Assembly (NCBI GenBank): GCA_963921195.1
Contig: OY992536.1
Location: 108,526,778-108,590,777, forward strand
Direction: 5' to 3'
Length of the DNA stretch: 64,000 nt
From: Pegoplata infirma
Taxonomy: Eukaryota; Arthropoda; Insecta; Diptera; Anthomyiidae
Shown: positions 40,394 to 51,730 of the stretch, one piece after another
Position numbering within the stretch: the first letter of the stretch is position 1
How the letters are laid out: every line of letters starts with the position of its first letter
Made by a program: the position numbers and the translations under genes
The notes under the pieces: generated by a model
Databases searched by the model: none
Told to the model about the DNA's origin: nothing
The model's input: the letters and a program-made list of their open reading frames with translations, nothing else

Positions 40394-41284
40394 AAAAAAA
40401 ATCATCATTCAATTTGTAATAGATTTGAATGATAAAAAAATTTTATCAGTCAGATTAGATACGAAGGAATTAATTCTCTTGGGAATTAATTCAATTTGAT
40501 TTAAACTTTAAGAATCAAACCTTTGAATTAATTCGTGTTGAATATTAGTAAAAGGAATGATAATTCAAAACTTTTTAAAACAGAATTAAACTTTATGTGA
40601 ATTAATTCTCAATAGAATTAATTCGTTCGAAGCTCTGCTTCGAAAATGTTCTTTAATTTTGGTATTTTCCTCAATATGACGAAAATTTGTGTATGTTTGG
40701 ACACGTTCTTTGCACACGAAGATAGGTTTTCCAAATACCTTTCATTTGATTTGTAACATGACTAGGTTTCTATATGTGTCCCTTTATTTTTCCTGCTTTT
40801 AGACTTCCCTTGTGAGACCTTTTCTATACCGAAAAAAAAATTCATGCCTTATATAAACGAAATATTTCGTACTTTTTGCTTACAAAATTATTTTTTAAAT
40901 TAAAAAAGCGGTAATTTCCCTAAAAACGTAAAAATAATTTACAAAAAAATGGGATCGGTGGGATAGGATTGTATGAAATTATGCTCAGCTCTTCCCATTT
41001 CAGTGGGTTTGATATTTTCATTACAACGAAATATTTTCGTATGTTTCGTAAATTTACGAAAGTCCGGACTAATTTATTTTTCGTAATATAAAATAAATTT
41101 TCGTATATTTTAGGAAACAGGTAAGTCGGAAATTTTATTTCGTAAAATGTTGCATGGATTTTTTTTGGTGTAGGAAAAATGCCTCAGAATCTGAAACTTT
41201 TTCTATAGGAAAAATGTCTCAAAATCTAGGAAATTGTTAAAAAAAATGTTAACATTCTGGCGCATAAGCAACGTTTTGGTAACT
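40394..41284. other. Transposon debris
   Basis: AATTAATTC words end at 40636 with GTTCGAAGCTCTG, the right terminus type of 16435-17187. 40655-40815 is an inverted, diverged copy of 39425-40045 (CTCAATATGACGAAAA, TGTTTGGACACGTTCTTTGC, AGACTTCCCTTGTGAGACC). 41170-41240 has AAATGTCTCAGAATCT words like the 35-bp satellite. Confidence 0.5.
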
Positions 41285-41885
41285 CCAACTTTTTCTGTAG
41301 AAAAATTCATCAAAATTCATATCCGAATTATTTATCCAAATCTGGCTCAAAAATAAGGAACTTTTGGGTACTTTATTAGAAAAATATTTAAAAAATTCCA
41401 AAATAGCGATTTTGATCTACAGATGCTGATTTTCAAACATAAAAAATATTTTTTAACCAAATTTGTCTTAAAAGTCGAAAAATGTTGAGTAGTTTATGTG
41501 AAGAATAAATAAAATATAAAAATATAAAAACACGATTTTGGTCCAAAAATGATGATTAGCATCTGTGGACCAAAATCTTTGATCAGCATTTTTGAACTAA
41601 AATCGTGTTTTTTTTTATATTTTTTAATATTTTTGAGATAACATGCTTTACATTTTCAAAGTTTTGAGACCAATTTGGATAAAAAAATAATTTTTATGTT
41701 CAAAAATCAGCATCTGAGGACCAAAATTTTTTTTGTATTTTTTTTTTTATATTTTTCCTATAAAGTACGCAACAATTCCTAATTTTTGAGCCAGATTTGG
41801 TGAAAAAATTTGGACATGAATTTTGATCGAAAAACGCAATTTTTTCAATCTTTGACCGCTGGTTACCGACCTAAGATGTTCTTGC
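41285..41885. mobile_element. Foldback element, family F (copy 2)
   Basis: AAAAATTCCAAAATAGCGAT and the later GGACATGAATTTTGATCGAA match arms of the 10122-10641 foldback. The right edge reads TTGACCGCTGGTTACCGACC, as at the copy 1 left edge. The left edge is eroded. Confidence 0.7.
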
Positions 41886-41964
41886 TAAATTTTATTACTA
41901 TTAATACACGAACTTCTCGGAATTCAGCCACTTTGCCACGTGAAAAATTAAATTTTAATAATTA

Positions 41965-42012
41965 CTTGGAGCACAAGGGGTTTAAGTGCTCATATACCCC
42001 TTGTGCTCCAAG
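41965..42012. repeat. Perfect 17-bp stem hairpin
   Basis: CTTGGAGCACAAGGGGT (41965-41981) pairs fully with ACCCCTTGTGCTCCAAG (41996-42012), with a 14-base loop. A related arm, CACTTGAACCCCTTGTGCTT, lies at about 43513, beyond the element inserted at 42122, so the hairpin is probably part of an older foldback split by that insertion. Confidence 0.85.
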
Positions 42013-42798
42013 AAAAACAGGCATTTTAGTAACAAGAGCTAAAAATTGTCACCATATCTCGCAAACGGATAAGAATTTCACATTGAGGTCTTGCGCTCTG
42101 AACTTCTGTGAACTTCACCTACACTGAAAAAAATAACCTTCCTGATATTAATGAAACGGATTCATTATTTTCTTTTCATTACTTAAATGAAGGAATTCAT
42201 AAGCTGATTGAAATTTCATGCATGTTATGAACAAATTTTATGAAACTTGTTTCATTAGATTTCATAATTTCATTAAAAAATATCATAAGATTTTTTAGAA
42301 CTGAATACAAATCTGCGTTGCGAATAAGAGAAAGAAAACAGAACAAAAACATACGACGTTTTATTACACCACGCGTGTTTAGTCTAATTGTAATTTTTAC
42401 ATGTGTGTTAACTTTTTTCTAATAAAATAAAATAATTTTATATTTTTTGGCTTTGTTATTAAAACTTGTGTGTGTGTTATGCTGGTTATATCTAATTGAA
42501 ATTACAAGTGAAAAGTTCCGTATAAGTGTTTCTTTTGACTGTTTCTTATAAAATATAATATAATTTGCAACAGAAAAATAGTTTTTTAAGTCATTAAAAT
42601 TTTGTGATAAAATGTAGGGTAATTTGTGTTGTTCCATTGCTACGTTGTTGCTACGTTTTGGCAGCACGTGTTTTTAAAGTCATCGCGTTTTTGTCTTTTA
42701 TAGTTTACTTTATATGGCAATTCAGACCAATTTAAGTTTGGAGTAAAATTTTGTTGTGTGTAAAAACTAGGTGAAAACCATAAAAAGTGTGCAATTAA

Positions 42799-43005
42799 GG
42801 GTCATGTCACAGACTCAATTCCGTTCGGAAGTGGAATAAGTAAAACGCAAAGCAAATACTTTTTTCGGAATGAAACCACTTGTAGCAATTCAATTCCACT
42901 TTGTTTTTTGAAAGTGATTTCATTCCGAAAAAAAAAATTGTTTTGCGTTTTACGAGTAACAACTATTTTTCAAATCCGATCGGAATTGAGTCTATGACAT
43001 GCCCC
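42799..43005. mobile_element. Palindromic MITE family P, copy 2
   Basis: GGGTCATGTCACAGACTCAA and TTGAGTCTATGACATGCCCC inverted; TAA at 42796-42798 and 43006-43008. Same family as 36502-36724. PIF/Harbinger-like target. Confidence 0.85.
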
Positions 43006-43084
43006 TAAATAAAATTTCAGTGACGGTTACAGTGATGGTTACATGTGACTTTTCACTTATGGGTGTATGATACGTGCTGTTTTT

Positions 43085-43205
43085 AGGTAACTTGTTCCTA
43101 ACTTGATTAGGGGCTTTCTATGGAAATTTTGATAACTTTAACCAACATGAATTTATCGTAATTCCCATATCAAAACCTTAATAAAGTTAGCAGCTAGTTA
43201 CTTGT
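43085..43205. mobile_element. Small foldback, family G (copy 2)
   Basis: GGTAACTTGTTCCTAACTTG is mirrored, with interruptions, by AAGTTAGCAGCTAGTTACTT; the core TTTATCGTAATTCCCAT matches the foldback at 21618-21733. Confidence 0.6.
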
Positions 43206-43547
43206 AAAAAGCAATTATCATACGCTCATTACCAACTACTATTCCACATTTAATTAATGAATATTTTCATAAATTTTATGAAAAACTTCATAAAACGTTT
43301 CAAACAAGTTCTACGAATATTTTCATTATTTATATGCAAGTTTTCATTGAAAGGAACTTTAATGACACCAGTTTCATTAATCAAATGAAACCTGTCTTCG
43401 GTTGAAAACGTGAGTCATTTTTCATTAAGGTTAAGTTAAATTTCATTAATTTCACGAAGCTATTTTTTTCAGTGTACTAATTCCATATGTTAACTCAATT
43501 TTTTTAAAAAAGTCACTTGAACCCCTTGTGCTTTGAGCCCCTCAATT

Positions 43548-43720
43548 AGAAAATGTTTTCAGAATCTCAACTTTTACTATCAGAAAAATGAGAATTTTTT
43601 TTAAGGAGACATGTTCAACATTTCAAAAATTTTCTAAAGTTCTTAAGCTTTTTATATAAGAATAAGTTTTAAAAATTTAGAAATGTTTCTATAGAAAAAA
43701 TCATTGGTTTTCACTAAAAA
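43548..43720. repeat. Satellite-related scraps
   Basis: TTTCAGAATCTCAACTTTTA, TATCAGAAAAATGAG and TTTCTATAGAAAAAATC resemble diverged units of the 35-bp satellite. Confidence 0.5.
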
Positions 43721-43851
43721 ATCTTAATTAAAGATGCAAATCCGACCTAAGGTTCCCTGTAAGAAAAAAATGTTGAGTAAAAAAAAACATCCGGGACTGC
43801 AATTTCTTGCTTTTTTTATTTAAAAAAAGAAGATATTTTTTATCTTTGCGC

Positions 43852-43921
43852 TACCGAGATTTAAACGCCGGACCTCTTGTTTGTTGGGCTTAGCCTCTAG
43901 CCACTTACCTAAAGCATATGA
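43852..43921 (-). ncRNA. Degenerate tRNA-like sequence
   Basis: On the minus strand GTAAGTGGCTAGAGGC resembles a D arm/A box and GGCGTTTAAATCTCGG a decayed B box/T arm at normal spacing, with a possible anticodon arm CCCAACAAACAAGAGG. The acceptor stem does not pair. Likely a SINE head or tRNA relic. Confidence 0.45.
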
Positions 43922-44172
43922 GGGCCGCAGAACAAAACGTACTTTTTCGCAAATTTGAAATTGTTGAGTTAATAAGGATTATTTATTCCGTACCTTAATA
44001 AAAGAGCACGAACCGAGAAAAAGTAAGAAATTTTTTATCTATTAAGTATTAATAAGTATAAATTTTCTAACTAACTCCCCGTTCGTGCATTTTATAATCG
44101 AACGAAACAGACAACTCTTAATTTTTCAAACAATTTTGAAATGCGAAAAAGTACGTTTTGTTCTGCGGCTCC
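43922..44172. mobile_element. Foldback with GGGCCGCAGAAC end
   Basis: GGGCCGCAGAACAAAACGTA and TACGTTTTGTTCTGCGGCTC are inverted and extend through CTTTTTCGCA. Flanks GCATATGA and ACATATCA (6 of 8) may be a decayed hAT-type duplication. Confidence 0.75.
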
Positions 44173-44459
44173 ACATATCAACAAATAATTACTCTAAAAA
44201 TTCATTTTGTTTATTGTGTGCTATAACATTCAAAGTTTGTATGTCACTATGCTCTGCCAAAAGCTGTGAGAGAATGTGGAGGATATAAAACAAAAATAGC
44301 ACTTCTCCGGATACCTTTTTGGCAAGAAGTGCGCCACACATTAAAAAAACTTTACCTAATATTAAAATAAAACAACTATTTGAAATACATTTTAAAATAT
44401 TTTTGCTTTATTTTCAGAAATAAATTTTAAATGAGATTTTTTTATAGTTTTTTTTGTTT

Positions 44460-44900
44460 AAATTTACTGATAACATGTTGTACAGTGTATGTACTTGTAT
44501 AAGTTTATGTATGTATGTAAGTATTTTTTGAGTATATAACAATGTGTATTGTATATAATGTATAATATTGTATGTATGCGTGTTGTTTTTGTTCTATGTA
44601 TGCATGTGTTTGTATATAAATATATAAATTACAGCAACTTTTACAATTTCAAAAATTTTTGTTTACACAAAATTATGAATTTAACTACTAAAATGTTGAG
44701 TTTAATGTTTTTGTTTTATATTTAATTATGTTTTTAATGTATGTATGTTAGTATGTGTGTGGTTTTTGTTGTATATAATAGGTATGTATGTATATTTCTT
44801 ACTATCACGTTTAACAAACAAATTTTTACTTTTTTTTTTTTTTTAATTTTTATATATAACACAATATATTTATTTATATAATATTTTTTATTTTCTTATT
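44460..44900. repeat. TGTA-rich microsatellite stretch
   Basis: Scattered runs of TGTATGTATG and TGTATATA words; low complexity, no gene. Confidence 0.6.
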
Positions 44901-45737
44901 TTATATAATTTGTTTCAATATTATGGGCTTTTGTTTTTTTTTGGTTGGTTGCAGTTTTCATAATTGCTATAATTTAAAATAAAAAAAAATATTCAATACA
45001 CTCAACAAAATTCAATTAAAGGCAGCAGGTCTGATGGTTACACAAATTAGGGGAGCCTCAAGAAAATTTTAAAATATTTGTTATGAGCTTTTTAATGCCC
45101 ACTACCACTTTAACTAGAAAAAAAAATCACTTAAGTGTTGCTCACCACTTAAATACTAACACTTAAGTCCAGCATGAGATGTTTACTTTCAAATATATTA
45201 AAATATTTTCAAAATTTTTAAAAACCAGGATGCCTTTAATTAAATTTTGTTAAGTGTTACTTAAATATTATCGGTAGTGTTGTTATTTTTTTAAATTAAT
45301 TTGTTTATATTTATATTCTTTTGCTCAATTCTTTTAGATTTTATTTAAATTTTTAGATTTACATACACTTTTTTCATTATTTTTTTAGTAATTATTTAAT
45401 TCATAATAAAATTTTATTCTATATATGGCCGATATTAAATTTCAAATTCCTATTCCGAAAATATTAATTGATGTTCCAAATCATAAATTAAATTTAGAAA
45501 TCACCATTAAGATTCAGAAAATATCCAGAAAAATTTAAAAAGATCAACTCAAATGTTCAACAAATTTATATTGACATTAAAAAAACCTTAAATTAAAAAA
45601 AATATTAATTCTGATATTCATAATGCATCCATTTAAAGGATAAAATTTTGTAAAATATTTTTTAAATATTTGTACATGACTAATAATATCACTAATGATG
45701 GCAAATGAAAGAAAAGAATCTTCGCTAGTTTTTCCAT
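44901..45737. other. AT-rich intergenic, nothing recognised
   Basis: No frames, RNA genes or element ends are supported. Confidence 0.6.
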
Positions 45738-46047
45738 TTTTATACCCTACATCACACTGTGGTACAGGGTTTAATGAGTTTGTGCTGATGTTTGTAACTA
45801 CCCGAAATATTAGTCTTAGACCCCTTTTTAAGTATACCTATCGACTCAGAATCACTTTTTGAGTCGATTTAGCGACGTCCGTCCGTCAGTCTGTCTGTCC
45901 ATGTAAACGGTGTAAACACGATACTGGTCGCAATTTTAAATCAATTGACTTAAATTTGAAACTTAAGCATCTCTTGGCCCAAGGACGAAGCCTATTGAAA
46001 TTGGAAAAAAATCGGTCGATATTTAGACCTAGCCCCTATATAAAGGT

Positions 46048-46788
46048 TAGCGTGTCCCGAAAATGAAAAATTTGAGGGCAGACCCCTAGAATGATGCTTA
46101 GTAAAGAGCTGATTACGGGAAAAAATATTAAAACATTTTTGGATGTCATCTTCAGGGCGCAACCAGCGCTTAAAGTTTGCATCCGTAGTGCATTTGGTCA
46201 AAAAAAAAAATATTTTTTTTATTTTGAAAGTTGGTGCCAAAAGTTTCGTTAGGTAGAGTACATTCTGGAAAAAATATTTGTAAAGTTTTCATGGAGCAAT
46301 TTTGGTCCAGCGCAACGTTTTGAAATTTTGAAAAGGTGTAATTTAGTATATATTTTTTAAAGTTTTTGTAAAAACCGGAGTTTGTAAGAGTTCTTTTAAG
46401 ATTTTGTATAAAACGGAGTTTATGTTCAAGTCTTTGCATAAAAAGCTGTTTTTTTACAAAAACTTAAGAAAATATGTAATTAATTATGCATTTTCGAAGT
46501 TTCAAAACGTTGCGCTGGACCAAAATTGCTCCATGAAAACTTTATAAATATTTTTTTCTGAATGTACTCTACCTAACGAAACGTTAGGCACCAATTTTAA
46601 AAATAAAAAAAAAAATATTTTTTTTGACCAAATGCACCACGAATGCAACCTTTAAGCGCTGGTTGCGCCCTGAAGATGACCTCCAAAATTTTTTTAATTA
46701 TTTTTCCCGTAATCAGCTCATCAACAAGCATCGTTCTGGGGGTATGCCCTAAAGAAATTCCAAAATTTCCTGAATTCGGGACATGCTA
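46048..46788. mobile_element. hAT-like foldback, 741 bp
   Basis: Ends TAGCGTGTCCCGAA and TTCGGGACATGCTA; perfect duplication ATAAAGGT at 46040-46047 and 46789-46796. Arms of over 300 bp pair through CATCTTCAGGGCGCAACCAG and AAATATTTTTTTTATTTTG-like tracts. The two frames over it are shadows of the arms, not a transposase. Confidence 0.92.
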
Positions 46789-47065
46789 ATAAAGGTCCTT
46801 TATAGTTTTGGCTCAAATGACTCTAAATACCGTATTATAATAGGTATGTTTCGAAATTTGGCAGGTAAACGTGGTTTGTCTTCACAAATCACCATTCCGA
46901 GTTTTAAAGTAATCGGACCAGTTCTTCTTGTAGCCCCCATACAAACCACCTTTCCGATTTTCACATAAATCTCTCAAATTTCATGAAAATAGATAATATT
47001 TAATTCAAATTTTGTTTGGGTATGGTAAACGCGTACTTAAATAACCTTATCAAATCTGATAATTA

Positions 47066-47539
47066 CACTGTAAGTAAAATTAAAACTTTTGAAATGACAC
47101 ACAAAAACGCCGAGACACCCCAACTTATTTTTGGGTCATAGAATCCAGTGGTATACTCCGTTTTAAAAAGTTAGCTCAAAATAACGAGATATTTCGATTT
47201 TAAATTTGCAAATTTAAGAGTAAAAATTGAATAAATCCAAAAAAAATTATAAAATTCATCAAAATAGGAGCAAGTATTGCTGCATGTCCGATTGAAGATG
47301 GACGTCCATTATTTCCTAGATATACATTTTGATAAATAACAAGTTTTTAACAATTTTTTTAAGTTTTTTCATTCAAATAAAATGAAAAATCGCCTTAAAT
47401 CTACTACAAATTTAAAATCGAAATATCTCGGGACTTTGAGCTAACTTTTCAAAACGGGGTACACCACTGGATTCTACGACCCAAAATTAGGTTGACGTGT
47501 CTCGGCGTTTTGGTGTGTCATTTTCACCTACTTACAGTG
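47066..47539. mobile_element. Foldback with CACTGTAAGTA ends, 3-bp duplication
   Basis: CACTGTAAGTAAAATTAAA and the mirrored CACCTACTTACAGTG. Long arms pair through ACGCCGAGACACC/TCTCGGCGTTTTG and AGCTCAAAATAACGAGATAT. TTA at 47063-47065 and 47540-47542. Termini resemble CMC/CACTA types; the target size also fits PIF/Harbinger. Superfamily open. Confidence 0.82.
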
Positions 47540-47812
47540 TTATCGGACCAGTTTTGGACTTAGGCCCCTTGTGAAAATTTGGACCGATATTCAGTTAAAT
47601 CGGTTTATTGCCAACAAATAGAAGCCTTTTTTACTCAAATTTGATTTGTGAGTGTTTTTTACATTAATTAAAGGTTTGACAAAATTTTCCGGGAAACTCT
47701 GGTGTAGGGTATTATATGGTCGGTCTTGACCGACTATAATTTTCTTACTTGTTTAATTTTGTTAATGCATCGTCAATCGTTTTCGTTTTACGTGATTAGC
47801 CCCCCAAATGTG

Positions 47813-48700
47813 TTTTTATACCCTCCAACCACAGTATGGGGTTATACTAGGGTTGCCAGATACTAGAAGTCAAATAACTGGATAATGGAAAATTTTCAGC
47901 TGGATTTTGAAAAAGTAACTGGACCCATACATAATTTTTTTTTTAATAATTTGAAAAAAAAAAAATCAACCGATTTTCATATGTGAGACACATATTTTTA
48001 GTTTGGACTAAATGGCACGGCAAAATGTGCCTTTTTAAGCATTTATATTACTTTTTTCTCATTGGCCTGAGGATTGTTAGAGTATGTTTTTCTATTTAAA
48101 CAACCCCACAAAATTAAGTCCAAAGTGGTCAAATCTGGAAATCTAGGAGGACAGTTGAGATTTCCGGGACGTGCGAAATCAAAAAAAAAACGACAACAAC
48201 TGACCATCATTTGCAGATTTGACCCATCCATTCAAATTTTTCTGGGGTTATTTTAAAAGCAAAATGTACGCTAAGAATCCTTAAATCATCGACGAGCTCA
48301 AGGAAAACATTCGTGCCGACATCAACGCTAGACTGGCCGAATTGCTCGAAAAAGCTGTAAAAAAATTAGTGAAAATGCAGCAAAAAGAGCACATTTTCCG
48401 TATACAAAAGAGGCATTTATGTTATATTTATGATCAATGTTTTATTCAAAAACTAGTCCCAAAAAATTGTAAAAAATATTTAATAAAAAAAAATAATTGT
48501 TAAAATAAAAGAAATCCTTTTTTAACTGGATAAATTATGTTTTAACTGGAAACTGGATCAGACCTCAAATAACTGGAAAATCCAGGCCATTCCAGGCCGT
48601 CTGGCAACCCTAGGTTATACTCACTTTGTCATTCCGTGTACGTCAAATATAATTTAGGAAGCTCCCGTAGGTTTCAGGTTTCTGAATAAACGTTAATCTT
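47813..48700 (+). repeat. Dispersed repeat family 2, interrupted
   Basis: GTTTTTATACCCTCCAACCA and CAGTATGGGGTTATAC, resuming after the inserted element with TACTCACTTTGTCATTCCGT. Same order of phrases as 739-905. Confidence 0.7.
47848..48612. mobile_element. hAT-bounded element carrying mariner/IS630-type transposase scraps
   Basis: Ends TAGGGTTGCCAGA and TCTGGCAACCCTA with a perfect 8-bp duplication GGTTATAC (47840-47847, 48613-48620). Inside, the minus strand at 48231-48043 reads PPRFPDLTTLDLILWG, the last DDE motif region of Tc1/mariner/IS630-like transposases. The plus strand from about 48240 reads FWGYFKSKMYAKNP, then a stop and IIDELKENIRADINARLAEL, the segment that normally follows that motif. 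The two pieces are thus in opposite orientations. 765 bp. Confidence 0.85.
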
Positions 48701-48993
48701 GGAACACGAATTTTTTGGCAGCTGTCTTGCTAGATGGGCCGTTTTTACATTTTTTTCTCTGATCGAAAACCCGGGGAAAGTGGACCCATACCAGAAACAT
48801 ACCTGCATAATCTTTTTGGAATCGGTCAATATCTTCTTAATGTTATGGCCTTCTTAAGTCTGGCCTTAATTTTTTTTCACACAGTTTATGCCAGTTGATT
48901 TTTTAACAGTTTTTTTTTTTAACCCGAAACAACTACAATTGTTGTGCATTTAAATTTTTGAGAGTTATAATTTTCGTCATATTTTATTTATTT

Positions 48994-50262
48994 TGGATAG
49001 AGTTTTTCTCGGAAAAAATGGGTGTAATGATTTGAGTTCAGGAAAAAATGGTATGTCCCTAGAGTTCATAAATGAACTAGTTCAATTGAAATATTAACTT
49101 TACTCAACTATGGAATCTAGTTCATTCCATTAAGCCGTTTACGAACTGTTGAACTTAAACTAAAATTGAACTATTAAACTAGATAAACGAGATCTTTGAT
49201 TTCAAATAATGTCATAAGCAGGGAAACCAAAAATATGCAGTATCATGTTTTTTCCTATGCATTTTATTGATAAATGGGTAAGGTATTTATCCGTTTTAGA
49301 AGTTTTTAAGAAATCTGGCATCGATTTGTTAGAGCATATTTTGGCATAATTTAGCCTTAAGAGCATATTTTTGCATATTTTAGGTTTAAGAGCATATTTT
49401 AGCATAAGAGCATATTTTTAGAGCATATTTTCCATTTTTAGAACATTTTTCCACTTTTTAGAGCATTTTTTTACATTTTTAGGGCATATTTTTTTTCAAT
49501 TTTTAGAGCATTCTTTTCCAATTTTTTTTATGACAACATTTATTTTTAAATTTTTTATCCAACAAGGATGTTTTTTTTCAACAATTACGGAATTGTGACG
49601 ATTGATTCCCCTTTGGCCTGTTCTTGCTTCATATCGGTATATGAAACTATGTTTTCTTTAGATTCAGCAACTTGGTAGAAAATATTAAGGCAAATATTTT
49701 TGTAGAACATATTTAACCCTCTAACTACCGCACATAACGGTATTTGGAGGGTCTATTCTCTAACAAATTGTAAAAAACACCGCAAAAAACGGGACATGAT
49801 TTTTTTAAGAGTATATTTTTATTGTTTTTAGAGCATATTTTCCGTTTTTAAGGGCATTTTTTAAGCGCATGAAACGTGTTTTTAGAGCATATTTTTGGTT
49901 TCCCTGGTCATAAGTGAGCACAAGCCAAGATTTTTCTGTGGGTCAAACAAAAGTTCATTAAACTTATGTTGGAGATAGAGGTTTTCTCGGAAAAAATGGG
50001 TGTAATGATTTGAGTTCAGGAAAAAATGGTATGTGCCTACAGTTCATAAATGAACTAGTTCAATTGAACTATTCACTTAACTGAACGATGGAATCAAGTT
50101 CATTCCGTTAAGCCGTTTACGAACTGTTGATCTTAATCTAAAATTGAACTATTGAACTAGATAAACGAGGTCTTTGATTTCAAATAATGTCATAAGTGAG
50201 CACAAGCCAAGATTTTTGTGTGGGTCAAACAAAATTTCATTAAACTTATGTTGGGGGATAGT
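48994..50262. repeat. About 282-bp tandem duplication, first copy split
   Basis: GTTTTTCTCGGAAAAAATGG followed by GTGTAATGATTTGAGTTCAG at 49000 recurs at 49981. Shared to the end: GTTCATAAATGAACTAGTTC, AACGAGRTCTTTGATTTC, GAGCACAAGCCAAGATTTTT. The first copy is interrupted by 49219-49906; without it the offset is about 282 bp. Confidence 0.85.
49219..49906. mobile_element. hAT-like element full of TTTTAGAGCATAT repeats, 688 bp
   Basis: Ends CAGGGAAACCAAAAATATGC and ATATTTTTGGTTTCCCTG; perfect duplication GTCATAAG at 49211-49218 and 49907-49914. Inside, ten or more short repeats of TTTTTAGAGCATATTTT. No transposase. Confidence 0.92.
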
Positions 50263-50339
50263 GGTGATTAAAAAAAATATGCCTTTAAATAAAATTTTAT
50301 TATGAATTAATACTTTATTTCAGGTTTTGGTTCTAATAT

Positions 50340-51334
50340 GAGGCATTCCACACCAAATGTCAAGCGAAAAAAACCTGTGTACCGTAAACCTCTGAATAGG
50401 TTGTATGGATAGCCCTATATGGAACTTAGAAAATTGCGTTTTTGGTTTTTCAATTTTTCAAAAACTGGGCTTAGGAGGCGTAGTCAAATATTGGAAAGAT
50501 GGTAAAATTTGTGGCGAGTTGCCTTGATTAAATATTTATCACATTAAAACGGAATGCACCACAATCTCAAAAATTTACATTCTTATATAGTTTTGTATGG
50601 GCTATCGATTAAATTTTTTTTTTTTGGAAAATTTTTAGAGCCCGTTCTGAAATTTTCCATTTTTTAAAAAGTCAATTTATCAAAAATCCGGCCACTTTTT
50701 TTTAAAATTTTTTTTTTTTGAAGTTTAGATGTTTGTTTAGATGTTAAATTTCATAACAATTTTGTAATTTGCTTGTATTTTCTTGTTTTAACAGATCGTA
50801 TGAGTAATATTTATGCAATTGATAATACTCATTCGCAACGTTAAAACAAGAAAATACAAGCAAATTACAAAATTGTTATGAAATTTAAAATTCAAATGCG
50901 ATTTTCTCGAAAAAATCGACGAACGTGTTTCTGAATTTTTTGGTGTGGATAGACTAATATCTAAACTTAAAAAAAAATTTAAAAAAAAGTGGCCGGATTT
51001 TTGGTAAATTTACTTTTTAAAAAAATGGAAAATTTCAGAACGGGTTCTAAAAATTAAAAAAAAAAAAAAAAATTTAATCGATAGCCCATACAAATTATTA
51101 TAAGAATGTAAATTTTTGAGATTGTGGTGCATTCCGTTTTAATGTGATAAATATTTAATCAAGGCAACAAGCCACAAATTTTACCATTTTTCCAATATTT
51201 GACCCAGTTTTTGAAAATTTAAAAAACCAAAAACGCAATTTTCTTAGTTCCGTATAGAGCTATCCAAACCACCTATTCAGAAATTTACGGGACACATGTT
51301 TTTCTGTAGCGGGACATTTGGTGTAGAATGACTC
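50340..51334. mobile_element. 995-bp foldback with long arms
   Basis: GAGGCATTCCACACCAAATG and CATTTGGTGTAGAATGACTC inverted. Arms of about 450 bp pair through CTGAATAGG, AAAAACGCAATTTTC, CATTAAAACGGAATGCACCA and CCCATACAAA. The central loop contains a second perfect pair, AACAATTTTGTAATTTGCTT and its mirror, around 50755-50880. ATAT on both sides may be the duplication. Confidence 0.85.
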
Positions 51335-51730
51335 ATATGTATTTACATAATACATTGCGAATAATTTTGTTACTTTTTATTATTTATACATCTTTCTCTG
51401 CTTTATTTAATATTATTTTTTTTTCTTTAGATTTTCATACAATATTTTGTTAAATTAATTCTGTTGTAATTTTTAGTGGCATATCTATTGAATTATTTTT
51501 ACTTTTAAAATTTCATGTCTTTCAAGTAAAAAAATAATTTTTCTGTTTTATTTTTAGGTTTCTTTGCAGATATTTTTGTATTAATATAAGGATATTGCTT
51601 TGCCTTAACTTGCTTATTTACTCAATATCAATTGTACGTACACTATTCATAATGTGAAGGTTAACAACGTTTCCGTTTTCCGGTTTATCATTTACAAAGA
51701 CGGGTTAATGTGATAAAAACTATTTTGTTG

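Larger units (their letters stand above)
42122..43474. mobile_element. TA-flanked element with CACTGAAAAAAATA ends
   Basis: Left CACTGAAAAAAATAAC; right TATTTTTTTCAGTG; TA at 42120-42121 and 43475-43476. Arms rich in TTTCATTAA/TTAATGAAA words. 1353 bp including the MITE at 42799-43005 and the foldback at 43085-43205. Tc1/mariner-like by ends and target. Confidence 0.85.
45738..47753 (+). repeat. Dispersed repeat family 1, copy C, interrupted twice
   Basis: Starts TTTTTATACCCTACATCACA and ends ATTTTCTTACTTGTTTA. Interrupted by a hAT-like foldback (46048-46788) and a CACTG foldback (47066-47539). Without them it is about 0.8 kb and collinear with copies A and B. Confidence 0.85.

Noticed and set aside
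39451..40815. Single foldback from 39451 to 40815
   Set aside because: Its right part lies outside the well-supported hAT-like element ending at 40385 while the left lies inside, so the two halves are better seen as separate inverted copies.
46170..46439. 89-codon and 82-codon minus-strand frames
   Set aside because: They lie on foldback arms of 46048-46788; the other arm breaks the same frame.
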